Shown piece after piece: positions 9,924 through 19,135 of a stretch of 20,572 nucleotides of DNA. Below the pieces are notes generated by a model. It saw only the letters and a program-made list of their open reading frames with translations, was not told the origin of the DNA and searched no databases. A program made the position numbers and the translations under genes. The stretch's first letter is position 1. The number at the start of each line of letters is the position of its first letter. This DNA is from Cylindrotheca closterium (Eukaryota > Bacillariophyta > Bacillariophyceae > Bacillariales > Bacillariaceae): positions 1 to 20,572 of the forward strand of contig CAKOGP040001760.1 in the NCBI GenBank assembly GCA_933822405.4. Direction: 5' to 3'.

Positions 9924-11462
9924 ATGTCTTGCGATATCGGATTATACGGATTGGCCGTCATGGGCCAAAACTTTGCCCTGAACATGGCCTCGCATGGATT
10001 CAAGGTTTGTGTTTGCAATCGATCTCCTGCAAAGATTGAAACAACCGTTGCTCGAGCGAAGGCTGAAGGAGATTTACCATTGATTGGTAGTGATGGGCCA
10101 GAGGACTTCTGTTCGAAGCTCTCAAAGCCGCGAAAGATTGTTATCCTCGTACAAGCAGGCAAACCAGTCGATTCTACCATTGCGACCCTGTCGCAGTTCC
10201 TGGAATCAGGAGATGTAATCATCGATGGCGGAAACGAATGGTACCCGAATACCATTCGACGCTACGAAGAACTTCAACCGAAGGGAATCCAGTTCATCGG
10301 GATGGGGATCTCTGGTGGCGAAGAAGGAGCCAGAAACGGGCCGTCGCTGATGCCCGGAGGTCCAAAGACTGCATACGATTTGATTGAGCCTATCATTAAG
10401 AAGTGTGCTGCACAGGTCGGCGACGAGGCCTGTACTGGCTATTGTGGACCTATCGGTGCGGGTAACTATGTGAAGATGGTCCACAATGGGATCGAATATG
10501 GAGACATGCAGCTCATCAGTGAAGTCTATGACGTACTTAAGGTAAGGTTGCCGGAGCTCCAAATCATCTTTCTTCTTCCATGAATCTGATTCAAGTTTTG
10601 TCACACTTTTCTGCAGAATATCGTTGGAATGGGCAATGACGAAATTGGCGATCTATTTGAAGAATGGAACAAAGGCGAACTGAACTCCTATTTGATTGAA
10701 ATCACTGCCCAGATTTTCAAAAAGAAAGACGAGTTGACAGGAGAGGGACACGTTTTGGACTACATTATGGACAAAACAGGAATGAAGGGAACAGGACGGT
10801 GGACTGTCCAGGAGGCAGCTGAGCAATCAGTTGCGGCTCCAACCATCGCCGCCGCCCTCGACACCCGTTACATTTCGGGACGAAAAGATGAGCGACTAGC
10901 TGCAGAAGCTATCCTTGAAGGGCCAACGGATAAACCTGTCGTTGATAAAGCTCAGATCGTCAAGGATCTTCAGGCGGCCCTCTACTGCTCAAAGATTGTT
11001 TCGTATGCCCAAGGCTTGGGAATTATCAAGGCTGCCTCTGATAAGATGGAATGGAACGTTGATTTGGCTCTTTGTGCTCGCATGTGGAGAGGTGGCTGTA
11101 TCATTCGGGCCGGTTTGCTAAAGGGAATCCAAGAAGCCGTCGCACGCAACAATGAGTTGGCGAATCTCATGGTAGATCCTGGCTTCGCTGCCGACTTGAA
11201 CTCACGTCATATGGCCTGGCGTCGCATTGTTAGCCTTGGCATTGCCAGTGGTGTCGCTCTTCCTTCTATGTCTGCGTCATTGAACTACTACGACCAGTAC
11301 CGACGTGGAAGTCTTCCTGCTAGTCTAGTCCAGGCCCAACGGGACTTCTTTGGTGGCCACACCTATCAGCGTGTTGATCGTGAAGGCACTTTTCATACTC
11401 TTTGGGGTGACGCTCACAAAGACCTTGGTGATCTTGCCGGGCGCACTGCTGGAGAGGTTTAG
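9924..11462 (+). CDS. gnd: 6-phosphogluconate dehydrogenase, decarboxylating
   Basis: This oxidative pentose phosphate pathway enzyme converts 6-phosphogluconate and NADP+ to ribulose 5-phosphate, CO2 and NADPH. Two exons (9924-10541 and 10617-11462) flank a 75-bp GT-AG intron (10542-10616). The 487-aa product is full length for the family. Visible signatures are the nucleotide-binding GLAVMGQNFALN (residues 8-19), NRSP after beta strand 2 (NADP-type), DGGNEWYPNT, GMGISGGEEGARNGPSLMPGG, the catalytic GAGNYVKMVHNGIEYGDMQ with Lys and His, and the DKTGMKGTGRW family signature. The C-terminal tail HTYQRVDREGTFHTLWG is intact. The first in-frame ATG gives MSCDIGLYG, a start typical of the cytosolic enzyme; an in-frame upstream exon could add a leader (see the 5' region). 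The gene converges with the lumen-protein gene. Identity is secure; only the N-terminus and compartment are uncertain. Confidence 0.97.
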
Positions 11463-11599
11463 TCTCCCACGAGAGTTATCATATCCCTTCTCTGTGCTTT
11501 GGTGACATCTTCTTCAGCAAAGAATAATGTTTCTAGTTTATTTGTATGCCTGATAGTCAGCGTCTTATAATAACCGTCCTTGAGAGTGTTTGCTTACAA

Positions 11600-12549
11600 T
11601 CAGCGTCCCTTTGTCCTTGGATTGCTCTTTACCATATAATCTCCTTTCACATATTCTCCGTTCTCGTTTTCCCAGACCTCACACTCCTCACTGAACTCAT
11701 TCATTTCACAAGGATTAATGGCTCCATATTGTTGCTGTGATGTGCAAAATTGTATTTGTTGGTGGTTAAATAGGCAAGACAATCAAGCGTTTACGGGTGA
11801 CTTACGCCTCCTGGAAAACTGACGACTCGAAGACTGTCAAATTGAAGCGGCGCGATCCCATTGGGGTAAAGACTTGTGTCCTTCGACGAACGATTTCGAG
11901 GTAAGTAGAATATGAAGTGAGTAGAATATGCCTGTCAGACTAACACAGGCACCAAGGACTCACCATCTCCCTCGGCACTGCCGCAATGAATTCAAATGCA
12001 ATCTTTTTGTCTGTTTTCTTGATTTCTGGAACGATAGCAAACTGACCAGCATCTGTTGAAAGATCAGGATTGTTGGCCAAGACGCTTTCCCCTGTTGCCT
12101 TGTCAGTTACCTAGAATGAAACGAAGGACGGGCGTGAGATACCGAAAAGCTGGTCGCAACAGGTACCAGCAGGCCACGGGACTTACGAATCCATATACTC
12201 CAACCTTTTCAATATCCTTCTCCGGAATACTTTCGAGCGAAACTTCCACCGTAACGCACATTGGACGCATCCCCTTCATCGCTTTTTCTCCAGGTATAGG
12301 CTTGTCCTTTGGGCAGGGAACCGCAGAATATTCGGGATTCAGCAGGTCAATGCGAATGGGACCAATTGCTTGTGTCTCCTGAGGTTTCATGCTTCCGACA
12401 GCAATCGTTCCACACACAGTGACCACTCCGGAAAGCCAATCTCGGCGGGTCGCACTCAATATTGTTGCCTGTATTTGTTGCGTTTGCAAGATTTGAAATG
12501 CTGAAGTATGGATTGAGCACAAGAGGGCAAAGAGAAAAGGTAACCGCAT
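11600..12549 (-). CDS. Thylakoid-lumen protein with bipartite plastid leader and Tat signal
   Basis: Four exons on the minus strand: 12549-12187, 12110-11964, 11880-11806 and 11734-11600. The introns are 12111-12186, 11881-11963 and 11735-11805, all GT-AG and all between codons. The predicted protein is 239 aa. It starts with a hydrophobic signal peptide (residues 1-17) ending in TSAFQ, the SAF-type motif used for import into secondary plastids. A twin-arginine segment follows, ATRRDWLSGVVTVCGTIAV (33-51), with likely lumenal cleavage after TQA61. The mature part is about 178 aa and includes PIRIDLLNPEYSAVPCPKD, GFVTDKATGESVLANNPDLS and LQFDSLRVVSFPGG, ending in a Cys/acidic tail (NPCEMNEFSEECEVWENENG, then KSNPRTKGR). 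I do not recognise a named family or function. The acceptor of intron 2 is the least certain junction; it was chosen because it restores a continuous, protein-like frame. The 5' flank carries a foldback element. Confidence 0.85.
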
Positions 12550-12624
12550 TGTAAATGTTGGTCGTCTTGAACTTGATTCTGAGCTGGGGCACAAAATGAT
12601 GGGTTTTTATTTTATGCTGGGACA

Positions 12625-12779
12625 CGCCTCGGATCACTCTCTAGCCATCGTCTTGCGGTCAACCCACCCTGTCTGTCGGTCGCACGTAAACGAGCGAAGG
12701 GTCTCCTTCGCTCGCTCACGTGCGACAGACAGACGTAACGGACGACCCATAGACGATGGCTAGAGAGTGCGCCTCGGAT
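12625..12779. mobile_element. Foldback MITE with 19-bp TIRs and 10-bp target duplication
   Basis: A 135-bp element (12635-12769) begins CACTCTCTAGCCATCGTCT, and its last 19 bp are the exact reverse complement. The rest of the two halves also pairs well (for example TCGCACGT and AGCGAAGG against their complements) around a small GTCTCC loop, so the element is nearly one long hairpin. The 10-bp direct repeat CGCCTCGGAT flanks it exactly (12625-12634 and 12770-12779). Long inverted repeats with a 9-11 bp duplication suggest a non-autonomous Mutator-like element (inference). It has no coding capacity. It sits 86 bp upstream of the ATG of the lumen-protein gene, so it may lie in that gene's promoter or leader. 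Confidence 0.9.
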
Positions 12780-13343
12780 TGTACAACCAAAGTGTGACGG
12801 GAGCCAGACAGACTTTTCCTCCTCCCTCAGCACGGAGACATCGAATTCAAGCTCCACCTTGTTCCATCGAGTTCCTCCATCATTTACGGGTACATAGAAT
12901 TATTTAGGGGGCAAAACATTGTTTTATTTCTCCAAAACAGTGGAGTTATAATTAACAACAAGTCTTTTGTCGTAAATTTTGTCATAAATTTTGTTGTAAA
13001 ATATTTACGACACAAGCCACATAACGACAACGATTCCGTTATCACTTCCGTATCAATTGACAAGGTAGATACTTGGCGATCTCTTCAAACGATCCTATCG
13101 CAGGAGTAGATTGACAATCATTCTGAGGATCTCATAAAACAACTTTGGACAACAAACACAAAGCACCCTACCAGCAAACCAAAGAAAGCAAACGAGCACC
13201 ATGGGCCCAGCCACTCCCACTACCCCTACCTCCACCTCCATCATCACCACCACATCTACCACCACCACTCCAAGTTGTAACTAGTGTAGGAAAGTGTGGG
13301 ACCGCTAGAAACTGAGATATCACCAGTCCTAGTCAAACCCTAG
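12780..13343. other. Intergenic AT-rich stretch with short repeats
   Basis: No gene is supported. The stretch contains three 12-bp units (12965-13000) and a 27-codon Thr/Pro-rich open frame starting ATGGGCCCAGCC at 13201 and ending in TAG. That frame has a decent start context but is too short and too low in complexity to call a gene. The left portion is the distal upstream flank of the lumen-protein gene. Confidence 0.5.
12965..13000 (+). repeat. Three 12-bp TTTTGTCGTAAA-type tandem units
   Basis: Units at 12965-12976, 12977-12988 and 12989-13000 differ at only one or two positions. Directly after them, ATTTACGACACAA at about 13003-13015 is an inverted copy of the unit, so the block can fold back on itself. 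Function is unknown. Confidence 0.75.
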
Positions 13344-13941
13344 CCCTCCTTTTCTTCATGACAGTAGCGCAGCAGCATCCATACCTTTAGATGGTCCAGT
13401 CATCTTCATTTCTTCAATGCACCAAATCTCCAACCTGTTAAAGCGAGGACTTGGCACGACACAATGAAGCTTTTATGCTACATACTGTTTGTCACTCTGC
13501 GCAATGAAAGTTGAGGAACAGATACGTAAAAAGCTCAGTATGCAGAAGCGGATGGAGGAACCTGTCTCTGAGGAGATTGAAAGTGCCACTAGCTAGTACT
13601 GATGGAAAGTTTGTCAAGTGGGTTGTAGCAATGTGATATTGTTGCTGTCCTGGTTGCATTGCTTGTCTTGTCCTTCCTTTCCTCATGGCGGTAGCAGCAG
13701 CAGTAGTAGCATCCATACCTGTAGATGGTCCAGTCATCTTCATTGCTTCAATGCACCAAATCTCCAACCTGTTAAAGCGAGGACTTGGCATGACTCAATG
13801 AAGCTTTTATGCTACATACTGTTTGTCACTCTGCGCAATGAAAGTTGAGGAACAGATATGTAAAATGCTCAGTATGCAGAAGCGGATGAAGGAACCTGTC
13901 TCTGAGGAATTGGAAGTGCCACTAGCTAGTACTGATGAAAG
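13344..13941 (+). repeat. Direct duplication of a ~265-bp block
   Basis: Copy 1 (about 13344-13608) and copy 2 (about 13669-13941) are close to 95 percent identical by eye over most of their length, with a 334-bp offset (for example GCATCCATACCT at 13375 and 13709, and ATGAAAGTTGAGG at 13504 and 13838). The left ends diverge through CAG/TAG-rich indels. About 60 bp of unique sequence separates the copies. Each copy carries the start of a small open frame; see the entry at 13838. Confidence 0.92.
13504..13596 (+). pseudogene. Frameshifted copy of the small 13838 ORF
   Basis: Copy 1 of the duplicated block opens with ATGAAAGTTGAGGAACAG, like copy 2. It reads MKVEEQIRKKLSMQKRMEEP and then meets TAG after 30 codons, because a small insertion near 13573-13580 shifts the frame relative to copy 2. 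If the 13838 frame is a gene, this is its disabled duplicate. If it is not, this is simply duplicated non-coding DNA. Confidence 0.3.
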
Positions 13942-14107
13942 GAGAAGGAAGATTCAGTTTGTTCACGGGTTGGGTTGGAACAACAAGAACAAAAGGACAG
14001 CAACAGTGCGTTCTGGTGGTGATGTTTTTTATGTCATGATGTGTGATGTGTGTATTTTGTCTTGGCTGTTTCTGCGAGCAGTATTTCTGCGAGCAAGCCG
14101 GGTGTAG
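13838..14107 (+). CDS. Small hypothetical ORF, unrecognised
   Basis: An 89-codon ATG frame within and beyond the second copy of the duplicated block. The first 50 residues are charged and could be helical (MKVEEQICKMLSMQKRMKEP, then STDERRRKIQFVHGLGWNNK). The last 30 are hydrophobic and Cys/Val-rich (VFYVMMCDVCILSWLFLRAV), which could be a membrane helix or could mean that the true exon ended earlier. No family is recognised and no splice model was convincing. It may be a lineage-specific small protein, an exon or a chance frame. Confidence 0.25.
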   Translation: MKVEEQICKMLSMQKRMKEPVSEELEVPLASTDERRRKIQFVHGLGWNNKNKRTATVRSGGDVFYVMMCDVCILSWLFLRAVFLRASRV

Positions 14108-14700
14108 TCGTTGTGTTGGAGGTGGAGGTCAGACTGACCGTGCCGGTGTCTTTTGGTAAATATAATGTGCTTGAATATTGTTTTTTGACCCTGAAATAGT
14201 TAGGATCCCCTTAAATGATGGGATTTCAAAGGAACATTGTTGAGCTGGAATTTGATGACCCTGTTCTGCAGGGGTGCAAAAATTCGTGCCCTGTCCCATC
14301 CGAAATGGGTTTCACACCAATCCGAGGTATCCCAGTATCTCCAATCCAACCAAGAAGATGAGGAACGTTGCAAAATACAGTACCCAATTCACGATCTCCA
14401 TTTGGCTCACGATTACCGGTACCTTGTTCATGTATGTATTCATAGGCTTTGATGACCATACCTATTTCTAAGATTTGTCAGAAAACGAAAGATTCAAGAT
14501 GATGTTCTCTAATTTCCTCCAGCTTAGTACTAACCTGTAATAGTTTTGAAAGGAAGATGGAAAGCACTCATCACATTGCACAGCAAGCAAATGATACAGT
14601 AGGCTTGGGCAACAAGAACAAGGCAAATATATAACAGAAACTACTTCAAATGATATAGGAAGCTACTACTACCAACAAATGAATGGTTGGAATCTAAACT
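14108..14700. other. Intergenic, nothing recognised
   Basis: Frames of 65-77 codons exist on both strands between 14226 and 14471 and overlap each other, which argues against coding. No repeat or RNA was recognised. The right end should contain the promoter of the deubiquitinase gene, ahead of the triplicated leader. Confidence 0.5.
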
Positions 14701-15060
14701 TTGAGTCTGTACGCCGTAGCGATTTCACAAACGCCCATGATTCTTCAACATCAAACCTCATCGACATCGAGATGTTGGAGGCAGCTTACAAAAAAGCTTA
14801 GAGGGCGAAAAATTGAGTCTGTACGCCGTAGCGATTTCACAAACGCCCATGATTCTTCAACATCAAACCTCATCGACATCAGGCAGCTCACAAAAAAGCT
14901 CAGAGGGCGAAAAATTGAGTCTGTACGCCGTAGCGATTTCACAAACGCCCATGATTCTTCTTCAACATCAAACCTCATCGACATCGAGATTTGGAATGCC
15001 TTCGGAAGAGGAGTTGGAGGCAGCTCACAAAAAAGCTTTGAAAAGCTTAGAGGGCGAAAA
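14701..15060 (+). repeat. Triplicated 5' end of the deubiquitinase gene
   Basis: Three direct copies begin at 14701, 14813 and 14915, each opening TTGAGTCTGTACGCCGTAGC and ending in GAGGGCGAAAA. Lengths are 112, 102 and 146 bp. The third, longest copy contains the real start of the OTU gene (ATGCCTTCGG at 14996). The first two lack about 22 bp or more around that ATG, and also lose a short segment between two AGCTT words. Copy 1 thereby gains a 9-codon frame (MLEAAYKKA, stop). The copies are otherwise nearly identical, so the event looks recent. Confidence 0.93.
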
Positions 15061-15925
15061 ACGGTCTGCAATTAAAAAAGCAAAAGGAACAAAGGGCAAG
15101 AAAGCGAAGCAAGCGATTGCAGCTGTTGAAGAAGAATATGCATCGCGTCTCAGGGATATGCAACAAGAGCATGAACAGAAATTGAAATCATTAGGGGCAT
15201 TGATCGAATCGCCTCCAAACCAGAAGAAGGAAGGTGTCGTTGCTTCGGAACTTGACGATACCACTAAGGAGCTATCAGAAAAGGAGAAGAAGCAGCTCAA
15301 GGCTCGCAAGAAAAAAGAAAGGCAGAAAGAGCGGGAAATCGAGCGCCAAGCAGCTCTGGATAGCGAAATCGCTAATGCTGGCCCTAGCTTGCGCGATGTT
15401 GAGCTTGAACAGATAGAGATCACTCTCACGCCACTTGATTTGTGCATGAAGGAAGTGGAAGCCGATGGGCACTGCTTGTATCGAGCAATTGGCGCTCAGA
15501 TGGGAACAGACTATCAAGAAATCCGTAAGTCTTGCCGCTGTTGCGAGTGAGCATGCAATAGATGTTGTCACTCTTACTCGGCTTATCTGTGTCCCCAAAA
15601 ATTGTCCACAGGTGGGATTTGCGCCGACGCCCTGAGAGATAATGAACCTGAGTTTTCTCCATTTTGTGAGCTAACCGATGCAGTATCTTCATTCGATTCG
15701 TATGTAAGCCAAGTACGAAATAGCGCAGAATGGGGTGGACATCTTGAACTTAGAGCTTTATCTCTGGCGCTAGAACGACCTATTCATGTGTTCTCTGTAC
15801 AATCTGGAACGAAACCACTCGAAATTGACGGTGGGAGCGGGAAGGGCAAAGAACCTCTACTACTGTCCTACCATTTGCACTATTACGCTCTTGGTGAGCA
15901 CTACAATCTCGTTGTCTCTCGATAA
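14996..15925 (+). CDS. OTU-domain deubiquitinase, OTUD6 / yeast Otu2 type
   Basis: A cysteine protease that removes ubiquitin; family members of the OTUD6/Otu2 group are linked to ribosomes and translation. Two exons (14996-15524 and 15612-15925) flank an 87-bp intron (GTAAGT...CACAG) that splits an Arg codon. The product is 280 aa. Residues 1-125 are highly charged coiled coil (KKAKGTKGKKAKQ, then KEKKQLKARKKKERQKERE), as in OTUD6B. The OTU domain follows, with EVEADGHCLYRAIG (D157, nucleophile C160), AEWGGHLELRALS, and YALGEHYNLV at the C-terminus (catalytic H273). The start at 14996 was chosen because it opens the family-type coiled coil. In-frame ATGs at 14951 and 14849, inside the triplicated leader, would add 15 or 49 unrelated residues. 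All catalytic residues are present, so it should be active. Confidence 0.93.
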
Positions 15926-16130
15926 CACCTGCAACAGCCCCTAACTGCAAGCAGAGAGAAGATTGCTATGGTTTCACTGCTTTAGATATAATAATATATT
16001 TCTAATTCAACCCACTGTCATAACGCTCCTTCTATCCAAACCATCCATTCCGTCGGGCGAGAAGATGCCATGTTCTCGACCTCAGACTAAAACTTTTGAG
16101 GTGGAAGCTTTTCTTTGCGTTCTTGCGTCT

Positions 16131-16217
16131 CATTGAAGTGCCGACGATCAGGCTTCCAACGACTCGCAGAAGCAGGTTCAAATTCATATAGTGATATTTC
16201 TCCATGCAATGATTTAA
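16131..16217 (+). repeat. 87-bp dispersed repeat R1, copy A
   Basis: This is nearly identical to 16762-16848 (about seven differences by eye). It shares CAGGCTTCCAACGACTCGCA and AGTGATATTTCT, and ends in GATTTAA. It contains GGTTCAAATTC, one base from a Pol III B-box. It may be a short interspersed element or a fragment of a larger one. Confidence 0.9.
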
Positions 16218-16708
16218 CAGAACATCCGCCAGTCACGGCGAAATTTTTAATAAATGACCATTTTCATCATAACAACCAATCAGACGTCTTCCTATGACCC
16301 TTTGGGCCCACTGTATAGGGTCAATTGCTTGGTATGTACCTAGGTTCGATCAGTGGCACAAGAATAGGCTATTGGTAGCACTTAGATGCTAAAAAGTGAC
16401 TTTTGTGCCATTTTGTTTCGTCTTATTAGAGGACGGCAATGAGGATTGGTGAGCTACAAACCTGCGGCTAGCTCAAAAGTGTCCTATTGGTGATATAGAT
16501 GGGCAGTGGGGACTTTCACACTAGGCTAGAGGGGCATGCCAACTCGAACAGATGCGGTGTATTTTCAATGAAATGTTGATTCTGCATCCAACACAAAACA
16601 CCTCCATCTAGTATTGCAAGTGGAATGATAGTTATCAACGATTATAAGTTTGTCCTCTAATAGTTAGTAGCACCGATGGTAGTGTTGCTGAAGGGATTGT
16701 ACAAATAC

Positions 16709-16889
16709 AAGGTCTGATCATCTCCATTATGCAAACTTTCCGGCCAGAAGGTATTCCACACCATTGAAAGGCCGACTATCAGGCTTCCAACGACTCGCAG
16801 AAGCAGGTTCAAATCCGTATAGTGATATTTCTCGATGCAATGATTTAAAGGTCTGATCATCTCCATTATGCAAACTTTCAGGCCAAAAA
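16709..16889 (+). repeat. R2 - R1 copy B - R2 composite repeat
   Basis: A 40-bp sequence starting AAGGTCTGATCATCTCCATT occurs at about 16709-16749 and again at about 16847-16889, with two or three differences. R1 copy B (16762-16848) lies between these direct repeats and abuts the second. R1 copy B carries GGTTCAAATCC, an exact match to the B-box consensus. The nested arrangement suggests insertion and duplication of small elements. Confidence 0.85.
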
Positions 16890-18810
16890 GTGTTAGGGTT
16901 GGGGTTAGGGCTAAAAGTAAACAAATTCTCAAATGCGACGCATGCTTAAATCTATGAATGAGGCCTCAAAAATTAATTGCGTCTTGTGACAAATGAGCAA
17001 CACTTGCAATACGCTATCTGTCGTTCACGAGACAATCTCAAGACATTAGATCTCGGCCCCTCTTGAGGTACATAGCACAGCATGTCATCCTAGGTCTCTA
17101 CAGCGAGCCAGCTAACAAGAACTCGCGTCAAGAGAACAGTGATACTTTGGTGATTTTTTACCAAGAAGGAACTTGGTGAGAAGCAACTTGGTGAGAAGGA
17201 TTGGGGTTTCCGAAGCGCAAAATATATGATCACTTAATAGGATGCCAGCCAGCATGAAGCTGAAAACTTGAAGCACTAGGTTCTATTGGCATATGGCACC
17301 TCGGTTAAAATTTAAATTAAAGCATTTGTAAACGAAACAAATGCGACTTCATGTCATTCTCGAGTGGCAATTTTCCGGAACATCCCAATCACATGCTACC
17401 ACCAATTGGTGGCATTTATTGCATTTGATGGCGGTTCCACCGGGTTGGAGGGGAGCAGTCGGGTTGAACTGCGTTTTCCTTTTTCCCCGCTATATAGTAG
17501 CTGTCTTTAGCTCCTATCATCTTGGCTGTAACAGAATCCAGCGACCAATGAAGTCATGCAGTCTATGGGAGGACCGAAGGGTCCCAAAAAGGTTATCTGA
17601 TGGTTTGCTGAGATGACAATGGCCAATTCTTGTATTGCCTTCTGGTTCTTTGGTGCTTTTGTTCTGCGAAGGAAACCTTACAATGGCGGCTTGATCAAAC
17701 TTGGTAAATCAAAGATAGTTACAAAAATGATCGTTACTATCGGTACGCTCGTACGGTAATTTACTTTAGATTTTAATGGTCCAAGTTTTCGACAGAAAAT
17801 TTCCTGATATGTCCCACGACTTGGTGGTGGCTGGTAGTTTAGCCATGTCCGAGAAAAAAATCAGGCGAATTTTTAGCAAGAACGAGATATCATGGTGTGA
17901 TGAGCCGCGGCAACCGATAGTTTTCAATAGCAGCGTTGATGTCTCCCGAGAGCACAGATATATTTATGCACTGGTGATACGGTTAAATGTTGCGCATTTT
18001 TGCCCACCACGAGGGGTCCGCTATGCCTGAGGCCAACAATACAAGAATATCCAGTACTGGTACCTGGGAAAAGAAGACATACAGTGAAGTGCCGTGAAGG
18101 CAAAGAACAAATATACACTGTACCGGTAGTTAACAGAGTCGAGCATCAAAGTGGGTCGATTGAAAGATGCGACAAGAAAATATTAACGAAATAAATAGCG
18201 TAATTGTTGACACCCGAACACCAAACCTCACCATACATCTCAGTTTTCACGTACCAGGTAAACACCACAAATTAGCAAGCAAAGCTGCCCCGGGAAAAGA
18301 AGAGGAGTCCTTTGCAGGTGAAATTGGAGTCTTTGCTACTACTATGTTTTTCGCAACCAGGTAGGGTATACTTGTCCAGTACCCCCATAATAAGAGGCAG
18401 GTATTCCATAGAATAGGTGATGAATATTTGAAAATCGTCGTATTTTCATACTACCCCTACATGTATAGTACCGTGGTACGGTGACGGCACCTTTCTGCCA
18501 AAGATCGAAGAACAGACGAATAATATTTGATTTCAAAAAATAGAGCGGCTAGGCGACCCGGATATGGCTGTAGCAGAGGCATATTTCGAACCGCTTTTTA
18601 CGGGAGCTACAGTAGAGTTTCAAGTTTAGCATGTATTGTATCATAGTGCGTGTCATCATTGTTTCGATCACGAGCCTCCAACAAGCAACAAGAGCAATGG
18701 AGCAGGACAGCACAGGACACTAGCCACAACAGACGCTAAATAACCATGATGCAAATCTACATTGGTGCTCTTGATCTGAGTAGGTGCCGATTATCTTGTT
18801 ACTGCACTGC

Positions 18811-19135
18811 TTAACGGTCCGTCCGCCGCTCAACAGAACTAATTTGTCGGAAGGCTGCTGATCCAAGATTTTAAAATCCATATAGACCTACAATCAAAAT
18901 TTTCTGCATGTAGCGCAAAATAATAGATCCTTTGGATAGCAATCAAATGGAGTAACATTGTGCTAAAGCGGTTCACTAGAGCATAGCAGAGAGGTGCTCA
19001 CCCAATAGGATGAAAGCCAAGGACCTAAGCTAAGACAATTTGTATGGAGGAAATTTTGATTTTAGGTCTCTATGGTTTTGGATCATCAGTTGTTCCACCT
19101 ACAGATGTCCTGTTGAGCGGCGGACAGACCGTTAA
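18811..19135. repeat. 325-bp inverted-repeat structure bounded by TTAA
   Basis: The left arm 18811-18836 starts TTAACGGTCC. The right arm 19110-19135 is its reverse complement with one mismatch in 26 bp and ends in TTAA. A third, more diverged copy of the arm lies at about 19817-19839. The core TCCGCCGCTCAA is shared by all three. The interior has no coding frame of note. It could be a small non-autonomous DNA transposon with TTAA ends, or a pair of inverted copies of some other repeat. Confidence 0.7.

Larger units (their letters stand above)
15926..18810. other. Gene-poor stretch with dispersed repeats
   Basis: After the 3' flank of the deubiquitinase no convincing gene is seen for about 2.9 kb. 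The longest frames (82-91 codons, for example at 17341 and 17776 on plus and 16657 on minus) have no recognisable domain, no supported splice partners and atypical composition. Small structures include paired repeats near 16131-16889, a telomere-like GGGTTGGGGTTAGGG near 16894, a short tandem AACTTGGTGAGAAG near 17170, and the palindrome CCACCAATTGGTGG at 17399-17412. Confidence 0.55.

Noticed and set aside
11881..11963. Alternative acceptors for intron 2 of the lumen-protein gene (after TGTGTTAG or CTGACAG)
   Set aside because: They would make introns of only 24 or 32 nt, and the continuing peptide is less protein-like. The acceptor ending at 11881 gives an 83-nt intron and the frame leading to LQFDSLRVVSFPGG and the final exon.
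13201..13284. Thr/Pro-rich ATG frame of 27 codons, like the start of some retroelement gag proteins
   Set aside because: It ends at once in TAG, no splice continuation was convincing and no gag, protease or reverse transcriptase motif follows.
14226..14471. Overlapping frames of 65-77 codons on both strands
   Set aside because: They overlap each other in opposite directions, show no domain and have no clear start context.
16888..16915. Telomere-like GTTAGGGTTGGGGTTAGGG
   Set aside because: Only about two imperfect units; far too short for an interstitial telomere and easily a chance G-rich stretch.
17776..18030. 84-codon ATG frame on the plus strand
   Set aside because: No recognisable motif and no splice partner; the length is common by chance in a gene-poor 4.6-kb stretch.
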